Positions 38,877 to 47,781 of a stretch of 64,000 nucleotides of DNA are shown in pieces (position 1 is the stretch's first letter; the number at the start of each line of letters is the position of its first letter). Both the position numbers and the translations under genes were made by a program. A model generated the notes under the pieces. That model worked only from the letters and a program-made list of their open reading frames with translations. It had not been told where the DNA came from and did not search any database. Source of the DNA: Micropterus salmoides (Eukaryota > Chordata > Actinopteri > Centrarchiformes > Centrarchidae); NCBI RefSeq assembly GCF_014851395.1, contig NW_024041262.1, positions 16,917,671-16,981,670 on the forward strand, given 5' to 3'.

Positions 38877-39222
38877 ATTTTGATCTACATTGAAAATGCT
38901 GACTGACTTCCAATTTTCCAATTAGCAAATACTGGCTGTGGCATCATCACGCCCTTCCAAAATGTTCCATTAAAATGAAAAATAAATTATACCAATACTA
39001 TGAGAAGTGATTTGAACAACCAGGCAAACTCTCCATCTTGTGAGGAATGTTGAAAATGGTTCCTTGTGCAACACTCAACAGAGTTGAAAAGACGACTACT
39101 GCCTATCAGACCCGATCCAACGATAACAACAGCACTGTGAGGCAGTCAGCTGCAAGCTAGTTTACTAAACCTTGGATTTATTGTGGGTTAATAAGCAGTT
39201 TATTTGAGAGCTCTTGGGGTTA

Positions 39223-39780
39223 TTTAAAGGTTCAGTGTGTAAGTTTTAGTGGCATCTAGTGGTGAGGGTTGCAAATTGCAATCAGCGGCTCATGGTGCAT
39301 TCACATGCTCCTCGGACGGTCCCATTTCCAGAGTAGTGAAGTCGTCCATGGTGCATGTAGATAGAAATGGCTCATTCGAAAGTAATAAAAACATTACGGT
39401 TAATTACACTGAACACTTTTGTTTTTGCCCCCATTCATCATGAGCTGAACTCAAACTTCCGACATCTGTGGCATTTTTCTGTATGATGGAACTGCACATT
39501 TTCGAGTGGCCTTTTATTGTGGCCAGCCTAAGGCACACCTGTGTAATACCCATGATGTCTGATCAGCATCTTAATTTGCCACACCTGTGAGGTGGATAGA
39601 TTTATCTCAGCAAAGGAGAAGTGCTCACTAACACAGATTTTGACAGATTTATGAACAATATTTGAGAGAAATAGGCCTGTTGTGTTCATAGAGAAAGTCT
39701 TAGATCTTTGAGTTCAGATCATGATAAATGAGCATTTCTGTCAATAGATCCTCCTATATATTACACACAGAACCTTTAAA
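39223..39780. mobile_element. MITE carrying a nested insertion
   Basis: The left end TTTAAAGGTTCAGTGTGTAA and the reverse complement of the right end, TTTAAAGGTTCTGTGTGTAA, form a 20-bp terminal inverted repeat with one mismatch. GTTATTTA occurs at 39,219-39,226 and again at 39,781-39,788, an apparent 8-bp target duplication that overlaps the first bases of the left terminus; 8 bp would suit a hAT element. The interior (AGTGGCATCTAGTGGTGAGG) is a sequence I recall from many fish genomes. Its middle is interrupted by a second element at about 39,411-39,732. Confidence 0.65.
39411..39732 (-). mobile_element. Tc1-type MITE, copy A (nested, right end truncated)
   Basis: This shares most of its sequence with the element at 60,860-61,198 but in opposite orientation. 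The left end includes AACACTTTTGTTTTTGCCCC and TCATGAGCTGAACTCAAA; the right end includes TTTGAGTTCAGATCATGATA, so the ends are mutually inverted. The interior contains TTGTGGCCAGCCTAAGGCAC and AGCAAAGGAGAAGTGCTCAC. Terminal bases beyond ATGAG on the right are missing relative to copy B. No coding content. Confidence 0.7.
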
Positions 39781-41708
39781 GTTATTTATGAGTTATGCTC
39801 AAGTTGATCAACTCCTTTTCTGCCGCTTGAAGGCAACAGAAACAAGTTGTGAACACAACATTGACATATAATCACCTTTTAAGTTGATATGGTGAACTTG
39901 TTTGGAAACAGTTACTTATTTGCACATCCAGCAGTTATGGAACAACATCATCATTAATTCGGAGTCAAGTTTCTGATTAATGTCCGAGAAAGTCCAATAT
40001 TTACAATCTTTTAGCCCTGTTTTTGGTCAACTAACTCTTGAGTGAATTATCTTGCTCTTTGGCTGTTAAATGCTGTTCACCAGCTGGTTGCTAACTGTGT
40101 GTGTCTGCTGTTTAGTGCTGAGCAGGTAGTGTTAGGTAGCTTTTTCACTGATAACAGATGCCTGAAAACAATCATGTGAGAGAGAACACAGTACAGTTGC
40201 AGGCCCGACAGCTAAACAATGAGCTGAAAGTCACTATAAAGCTCCGTAAAGCTGAGGGGAGATAATTCTCTGTAGGGTCATCACTACAAGCAACCCCTTT
40301 GTCACATTGCCATTTAATACATTGTTATTAAAAGAAGATTTATTATAGCCACTTATAGGAAACCACTAGGGCATATTTTTTAAGATGCTTCATTCACCTG
40401 GGCACTGATTATCAAAGGATTACAAATGACACATTATTTCACACAAGGAGAGGATCTAACACTGCATCAGTCCCTCCATCATGTAATGCTTTGGACCTCA
40501 CAGACATTTTGGCAGATAAGGCAACGGGGATGGCAACATCACACATCCTTCAGAGGCCGAATTGGAGGCGGACAAGGTTTCCGTGGCGACAGCTCTGTGT
40601 ATCCCAGAAACTCCGGTGGCCGCGCAGCTGTGACTGGCATGCAGTATTGTGTGTCTGCAGAGTGCGGCCTCTTTCTGTGTGTCCATGTCTACAGTGCCAC
40701 GGTCAGCAGGTTCCAACCACTGATTCATTCTCACAAACTCTGAATTAAAGAAAACTAGCCCAGCAGCTCTAACTCACTGCCACTATTCAGAGCAGAGGAG
40801 AAAGGCTTTAGCTTCTGGCTTTGTTTGGGCAAAGTTTTCAAATCGAATCATGATGAAGACTAGAATTCACTCCAGTTACTACCCGCACACTGTTTATCTT
40901 CTAAAATATGCTGAAAAGGAGCAACCGCAGATCATGTCTCAGCTGTGCTGATGCTGTGATGGGAAATGACCATGATGTTGATCAGTGTGCTGCAAATTAT
41001 CAGTGCTTCTGCTAAAATGTCATACTATCATTAATATCAGTGAGCTACTCGCTCGCACACTATGTGAGCATGATAAAACACAAAGGACATCTACATGAAA
41101 GGTACTCATGTAGTGAAGAAATAGGGCATTGCGTAATGTGTGTGTGTGTAGAGACTATTTGGTTGAGAGGATGAGAGCAAGCGGTAATAAGTGACAGTTG
41201 TATTAAGTTGCTTTGTTGCTTGTTGTATTAAGTTTGTTTTGTTTTGTTTCTATTAAGAAGGGGTTAGCGCTAGCCAATATCTCCCCTGTGCTTCAGACTA
41301 CAATCTGGAAGCTGAGCAGAAAAGCCTGGTGTAGAGGAGACCGGGGATGGCTGCAATGCTTATTGCATTTCTCTCAGTTACTCAGAGACTATTTATATAT
41401 ACCAACCAAATTACCTACACAGTTTAAAGATGACTGTATATGACATTTGTTCACAATATTTAATTGAATGTAAGGACTCAGATGTTGTGACTTACCCCCA
41501 ACCATGGGGACATGATCAGGGACAGTTGTAGCTATTAAAAATACATAAAATTTCACTCATTAAATTTTTCTTGAGAGAGTACCCACAAACCCCACACCAA
41601 ATATATGCTGCTAGAGAAAACGCTGCTGCTGAAATTCTAGGGGAAACACTTTAATTGTTAAGTTTATAAAATGTCAGAAATTTTTGAAAAATGTTCTGTG
41701 TAATCTGT

Positions 41709-42208
41709 NNNNNNNNNNNNNNNNNNNNNNNNNNNNNNNNNNNNNNNNNNNNNNNNNNNNNNNNNNNNNNNNNNNNNNNNNNNNNNNNNNNNNNNNNNNN
41801 NNNNNNNNNNNNNNNNNNNNNNNNNNNNNNNNNNNNNNNNNNNNNNNNNNNNNNNNNNNNNNNNNNNNNNNNNNNNNNNNNNNNNNNNNNNNNNNNNNNN
41901 NNNNNNNNNNNNNNNNNNNNNNNNNNNNNNNNNNNNNNNNNNNNNNNNNNNNNNNNNNNNNNNNNNNNNNNNNNNNNNNNNNNNNNNNNNNNNNNNNNNN
42001 NNNNNNNNNNNNNNNNNNNNNNNNNNNNNNNNNNNNNNNNNNNNNNNNNNNNNNNNNNNNNNNNNNNNNNNNNNNNNNNNNNNNNNNNNNNNNNNNNNNN
42101 NNNNNNNNNNNNNNNNNNNNNNNNNNNNNNNNNNNNNNNNNNNNNNNNNNNNNNNNNNNNNNNNNNNNNNNNNNNNNNNNNNNNNNNNNNNNNNNNNNNN
42201 NNNNNNNN
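41709..42208. other. Assembly gap, exactly 500 N
   Basis: A run of 500 undetermined bases. The round length is typical of a scaffold placeholder rather than a measured distance. It lies between the last visible pald1 exon (38,096) and lrrc20 (44,681), where the remaining pald1 exons are expected. Confidence 0.99.
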
Positions 42209-43470
42209 TTTTCAGCACTGGGGCTGGGTATCAAACAAATATTTTCAAACTGTCAAGTAGTCTACCAAAAGCTGGAATCGGTTGCCTTGTGCGATCTATA
42301 ATCATGTTTACTTATCATCTGATCACATTTTTCCTTGTTTAAATCACTATATTGCCATGTTATTTAATGTAGGCAGTTCTTCTTTGGCTGCTTGTTTTTA
42401 TACAACATTTCATGTTTTAAAACTTGCTTCATTTCTTAAATGAAGAAAGGGGTTTTGTTGAAAAATATAGCCATATTTCTTAAAGTAGCCTACGATATGA
42501 CATGTACGATACCCAAATAGCACAGCTTTTGCAAAGCTGCCTGGTTTGGTTTATGCTGTTACATACTTGCAAACATATCCACAAAACACAACACATGTCA
42601 TCAATCAGTCCACTGGCAAATTTACCTGGAACTACTGTGTGTGATACAAACTAACTGACACACCAAAACAGGTGGACTTTTCTGGTTTTAGTGTTTCATC
42701 CATGGTGAGTCATAACCAAATACACCCCCACAATAAGAATACAGCACTGAATAGTACAGGGATATCCAGTAAATACTGTAAAGTAGCAGTTAGTTGTAAC
42801 AATGGCAAACTAAGTTCTATTATTCTGAAGCCAGAGAGCTCATTGTATTGAAATCCTTTGAAAATACACTGACTAACCAGGAATTTGCCAGAGACATGGT
42901 CATGGCAGTGGTGAAAATGGGAATAAGTTAGTTGACGAGGACTCAGAGGTAAGACAACATTTAACTTCCTAGTCTGGAGCAAATAGGTCTAAATTCAAAA
43001 TATATTCAGAGTCAAAGTTGAGAAGAATATTCTGGGAAAAAAGTAAGTCCTTATATTTTTGTATCTTTTAATAGGCAAATCAATGCAAAATGCAAAATAT
43101 TCCAATTTTTTTTAAAAAGGAATTCAAATTTATGACACTTTTTAATATGGTGACCAAATTAGCATGCCGTCACGCAATTCACCGACTGAAAAGTATTACT
43201 TTAAGTATTATCTACTTAATAAGTGAAGTTATTGGGGTTTTTTTTACTGCCTAAGTTATTCTGTTACTTAAATTCAGGGCTCTGCTTAAATTGACCTCGT
43301 CTGCAAATTGAACGCGCAGGACTGATACTTATGAATTGGTTGTTAAACTATTTCCTAGTTTGCTAGTAGCCTAGCATGCGTTTTACAAAAGTGTGTTTAA
43401 CGTTAATATATGAGGCGCTGCTAATGGGTCTGACTTTTCTAATGAATATCTCAACATTCAGCTGCCCTCT
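42209..43470. other. Sequence between gap and lrrc20, no gene seen
   Basis: AT-rich DNA without recognisable coding sequence. Minus-strand frames such as 42,982-42,710 (90 codons) show no family resemblance, and no paladin-like exon is visible. An AAGTATTACTTTAAGTATTA patch near 43,190 may be another fragment of the AAGTA-rich repeat. Confidence 0.45.
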
Positions 43471-43592
43471 CTGGGGGCTAAAAATACACACTCACCAAAT
43501 GTGATTGTGGTTGAGCTGCTGAAAGCTAACGTTAGCTGGCTAGCGAACTCAGCTGTCAGGCGTTGTAACCTTAGCTTCTAACGTTAGTCTGG
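43471..43592 (+). promoter_or_regulatory. Possible lrrc20 promoter and noncoding first exon
   Basis: A locally CG-containing stretch with AACGTTAGC words ends TAACGTTAGTCTGG followed by GTAAGTGG, a strong donor site at 43,593. About 1.1 kb downstream an acceptor-like TTTATAG or TTGGTAG precedes the lrrc20 start codon. This fits a 5' untranslated exon, but no transcript evidence is available and the left limit is arbitrary. Confidence 0.35.
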
Positions 43593-43979
43593 GTAAGTGG
43601 CTTCTTGGTGTTGTTTTAATGAAACGGTAATGAAATAATGGCTATCTTTAGCTCAGCAGGCAGAGTTTATATTAGTGTAGGGCTGGGGTAGACATAAAGC
43701 TTATTTAATAATGATACTGACCCTTATAAGGGAAGGAAATGTGTTACTCCATCGATATTCTGGGTGCAGTAAATTACCCACGCTTACGTTGGTTTTAACG
43801 TTAACTCAAGTTAATTAGAAGTTACTAAGATTAATAAAATGTTCAGGAACTGGCTCATTACTCATGTTTGCGAGGCTTAGTGCCTTCATTGCGTTTGTAT
43901 AACGTTTGCGTTGACTGGCAGATTCAGATTTTTCATTCAATTTCAGCAAATTAACCCGTATTATTACAGACAGACGTGA

Positions 43980-44400
43980 TCGAAGTTACTCAGATCTTCT
44001 ACTGAAGTAAAAGTAGCAATACCACAGTGTAAAAATACTCTGTTACAAGCAAAAGTCCTGCATTTAAACTCTTACCGGAATAGAAAAGTATTAGCATCAA
44101 AATATACTTAAACTAACAAAAGTCCTCATTATACAAAATGGCCCATTGATAATCTATATTACAATGGATTATAATTAGTGATACATTAATGTCTTTATCA
44201 CTTTAATGTTGCAAGTGGTAAAGGTGAAGTTAACTTTAACTACTTTACATACCTACTGCTTGGTAGCTTAATCGATAATAATAAATCATAATGTATTAGT
44301 TGATTTATATATTGTATTAATAATTTGAATCTGTAAATTAACTAGTAACTTATGTTATCAAATAAATGTAGTGGAGTAAAGAGTACAATATTGGTAGGTA
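43980..44400 (+). repeat. AAGTA-rich dispersed teleost repeat
   Basis: The sequence CTACTGAAGTAAAAGTAGCA followed by ATACCACAGTGTAAAAATAC, AAAAGTCCTGCATTTAAACT, AAATGGCCCATTGATAAT and TAAATGTAGTGGAGTAAAGA is a repeat I recall as extremely common in percomorph genomes. Fragments of the same family occur at 6,605-7,110, 32,810-32,970 and about 57,305-57,385. It lies between the putative noncoding exon and first coding exon of lrrc20. A further piece in the opposite sense may lie at 44,490-44,560. Confidence 0.65.
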
Positions 44401-44680
44401 CAGGCACTGATTACAGAGTGCCTATATGTATGCTTCAACTGATCTGAAAGCATACAAATCCTCAACATATCTCCAGTTAGTAGGTATTATTCTTCAAAAT
44501 TAGTACTTTTTGTACATTTGAAAACCTTTGCTTGTAATGCAGTATTTTCAAATGATTTAAGTTAAACATTTAACTTATTTTTGTTGCATTGCTACTTACA
44601 TAAGTCAATGATGTCAGTACCTCTGTGTCAATTTATAGAAACTATTTGGTAGAAACTCTAGGAAGAGCTACGGCAGAAAA

Positions 44681-45720
44681 ATGGCGGAGGCAGTCGCAAA
44701 TGTGGCCCGGAGGATTAATGCAACCGTCGAGGATGGGAAAGACAGTTTGGGTAAGACTCCCTTCACACATCTTTCACTCTGTCTCTCCCTCGCGCTTTCT
44801 GTAGTTTCTCAGGATACATCAGATTGTGGTTAATGCTATTTCAGATTTCACCAGCAGGTGGTGACAGGCTTACATTGGTTAGCTCAACTAACAATAACTT
44901 TAAATCCCAAAGTGTTTGTTAATCATGGGTATTCAGCATCCTCCACCTGTTTTGTTAATGCTTCATAGACTCATAATCATTCTTCTTCTTTTCCGCAGAC
45001 CTGTCAAACTGCAAGCTCATTTCTTTCCCAGACGGTGTGTTCAAGGTCCTGAGGAGTGTCTCAGAAAACATCCGCATTATCACATTGGCTGACAATGAGA
45101 TGAAGGCCATATCCAGCAAGTTCTTTTCTACCTTCACTCAGCTGAGAGGTAGTGGATAATACACTGCAGCTATTTGATGCATGGACTAAATCTTCAAGAA
45201 AAGATTGTGTTGGATGATGTTGATCTTGCATGCTGTTTACCTCATACAAATGTTGACGTCATGCCGTGATGAAAGAACAGACAAGGGACCCTTCGATTTA
45301 CTTGTGTCTTGAAATACCTTCCAGAACTGGACCTGCAAGGCAATGTTCTCACCAAACTGCCTGACGCTGTGGGAGAAATGGAGCATTTGATCAGCATCAA
45401 TCTGGCTAATAACGGCTTCTCCATCTTCCCTGATAAGCTTATTGAAATAGCCACACTGGAGAGGATTAACCTGGAGGGAAATCGCATCACCGGTAATAAC
45501 AATATATTTGTGTATGTGTGAAAGAAGGGGTTGTATCTTCTTATATGGCTTGGTTTGAGCTTATGTTTACACTGTTTTTTAATCTTGTCCCACAGAAATA
45601 CCAGTGGAGAAGTTGTCTCACATGCCAGCACTGAAGTGGCTAAACTTGAAGTCAAACCCATTGGACTCAAACACTCAGTCTGCTCTGCAGTCTCTCCACA
45701 GTTTTGACATTTTATCCTAA
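44681..45720 (+). CDS. lrrc20: Leucine-rich repeat-containing protein 20
   Basis: Four coding exons, 44,681-44,750, 44,999-45,148, 45,325-45,492 and 45,596-45,720, join with consistent phase (each junction splits a codon after its first base) to give 170 residues, against about 184 in human LRRC20. The start AAAATGGCG has A at -3 and G at +4. The N-terminus reads MAEAVANVARRINATVEDG. Leucine-rich repeats follow: LDLSNCKLISFPDGVF, ITLADNEMKAISSKFF, LDLQGNVLTKLPDAVG, INLANNGFSIFPDKLI, INLEGNRITEIPVEKL and LNLKSNPLD. No signal peptide or membrane segment is evident, so a cytoplasmic protein-interaction role is likely; its molecular function is poorly known. It is upstream of and co-oriented with ppa1, as in other vertebrates. 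A likely 3' end is the ATTAAA at 46,079-46,084. Confidence 0.95.
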
Positions 45721-46105
45721 AACACCTACAGACTGCATGCTGGTGTGCCTTTTAATTATTTCAGTTGGATGCTTCCATGTGCCTGAGAGATGAAAAAACA
45801 CAATACTTGAAGATACTGAACTGAAGACATCACAACGGGTTTACAAGAGACAAGAAAACAGACTGAGTGTGTAAAGATGGCGTCCTTGATTGAGTTTTTC
45901 AGTCCTGCTGGCGACCACACCCTGCGGCCTCTTTGTCCTCCTTGTATGAACTACAAAGAGCTCAAGTTGATGGTTGGAAATGAAATCAATCCATCTTTAT
46001 ACCTCATTTGTCATGTTTTTGTGTCAAATGAGACAATGGCTTATTTATTACTTTTGATAGTGTAAACAGGTTTTTTCAATTAAAGATACACTGGAAACTA
46101 TGTAG
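45721..46105 (+). other. Probable lrrc20 3'UTR
   Basis: Non-coding sequence after the lrrc20 stop. ATTAAA at 46,079-46,084, followed about 20 bases later by a TG/T-rich stretch (TAGTCTTGTGTG), is a plausible cleavage signal. The 62-codon frame at 45,877-46,065 within it is probably chance. Confidence 0.5.
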
Positions 46106-47578
46106 TCTTGTGTGATAAATTTTCACTGGGTGACAGATTGATTGCAGAGACTATTTTTACTATTTTTTGTTAGTTTACAGAAATGTTCTCTTAAGTAAGA
46201 TTTCATTTAGAACTGCTACTAATATTTCTTTTCATTACATTAGCTTGACACTGTGTGTAGACTTACGCCTAAAATAATGGTTTAACAGACTATTAAAACA
46301 GAAGGACTATAGTTTAAACTATAGTTCACTCTTGGGTTCCTGCACAGGGATCTATGTCGGCCTCACTCTCATAACAGGCAACAAAATCCATTGGACAGAC
46401 AAGCAAAATGTTCTGAAACTATATGGTCACCAGTTGCAAGAGACTTAATTTAGAAGGTGACAGAGAAAGTACAGATAGCAGCATGAGCACTGATAAAGCT
46501 CTTAAATCCTCCGTCTATAATAGAGGCTGCAGATGACGGAGACTGTCCCACAGTACAGTAATTCAAAGTACTTTGCTCAGGCTTTTCAAGAATTCTTTAA
46601 ATAGCAACGCTGGTGAGTCCAGTTCACTTAAGCTGATGTTTGGGCTCACTGGTTGAGCCTTTGTGGCTCATAACAAGATAGAAGAGGGAGGTAGCATTAG
46701 GATATGTAAAGCATATATATATATTTTTAATCCCTTTTCTATGTAAAATATGTTTTAAAATGCCTGTTGGGTAGCATGCCAAACTCCTGGCCTACAAGTC
46801 AGACAAAGAAGAATGTATTCTGGCAAGGAGAGCAAGGTGGCAGGCTTACTATGTCACGTGACTTCTCTGCTGCCCAGGCTGTGACCATCACTGCTTTCGT
46901 TATATATACCACAAGAAAACTACATTGTCATCACTGCTATTAGCTTCTCTATTAGCTACCCTTGTATCATAAATTAAAAGTATTTCAGTTGCAATTATGT
47001 GTCTTACTTTGATATAAAAATTTTCACACAAAAAACACACGGCACTTGGTTACAGTATTATTCAGCATGTACCATGGCAAGTACCATAAAATTTCATTCA
47101 TTACCATCAAAATACAAGTGATGGATTTTAGAGGGAAAGAAAAGATAAGTCACACATTTTTATTCATAATGCTGCTCCTAAAAAATAGGCCCATAAGTAT
47201 GTTATCAAATAGTTTCAGGGAAACTCGAGAGGCAAGAAGTCACAACATGGGTGCGCCACCTAATCCTGCATTGGTAATTGGTTTACAGCTTACGCCAGTC
47301 AGCTCCATCTGTCTTTGTCTGAAAAGAGCTCTCAAGAGCCAGTAGCTTACAAGAGGGAAATAGAAAACAAATCACTTCACACACGATGAAGGTACAAAAC
47401 ATCACATCCATGCCGTAGAACCCATGTGGCAGCCATGGAGAAGTGGTAGTAAGGAAGGATTAGTTGTTGATTACTATTCTGAGCAAAGTCTGCTCCTCTT
47501 AGAGGTTTGTTTACACTTGCTAGTTTGAGATGCCACTATTGGATGTGATTAGAATTCAGTAAAGATACAGGAGCCGCC
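46106..47578. other. lrrc20-ppa1 intergenic region
   Basis: No gene recognised. It contains a perfect 20-bp palindrome at 46,306-46,325 and a short TA-rich tract at 46,712-46,725. The 99-codon plus-strand frame at 47,046-47,345 has no recognisable domain. The NPFFR1 gene, found between these two genes in human, was not seen here. Confidence 0.5.
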
Positions 47579-47767
47579 ATGGTTCTGTCACCTGGCCTTT
47601 ACACTCTTCATATACAGCAGCCCTGTTGTCACATGCAGGCAGTTGCCAGCTCTCTAACCCTTGGCTTAAGAAATGCGCATGCCTGCTCCCTCGGTCTCAA
47701 TGACGGACTGTCAGTCAGGATCTTCTTAGTCCTGAATCAGCGCACAGACCACAGAGGGAGAGTTTGA
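47573..47767 (+). promoter_or_regulatory. Upstream ORF with consensus start context before ppa1
   Basis: GCCGCCATGG at 47,573-47,582 is a perfect vertebrate start-codon context. It opens a 62-codon frame ending TGA at 47,765-47,767, only 14 bases before the ppa1 ATG at 47,782. If transcription starts upstream of 47,573, this frame would be a strong upstream ORF limiting ppa1 translation. If it starts downstream, it is irrelevant. The encoded peptide resembles nothing I know. Confidence 0.4.
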
Positions 47768-47781
47768 AACCAACCGCAGAC

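Larger units (their letters stand above)
38097..41708. other. Region upstream of the visible pald1 exons, no gene seen
   Basis: No further paladin exon was recognised on the minus strand. Repeats present: the foldback element at 38,441-38,876 and the nested MITEs at 39,223-39,780. The overlapping open frames at 40,426-40,748 (both strands, up to 105 codons) lie in a locally GC-richer patch but have no recognisable domain. Most of this is probably pald1 intron, but that depends on what the adjacent N gap hides. Confidence 0.45.

Noticed and set aside
40426..40748. Overlapping 78-105 codon frames on both strands, considered as a missing pald1 exon
   Set aside because: No paladin-like residues and no matching splice signals on the minus strand.
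41664..42301. Long open frames of 184-205 codons on both strands
   Set aside because: They consist almost entirely of the 500 undetermined bases.
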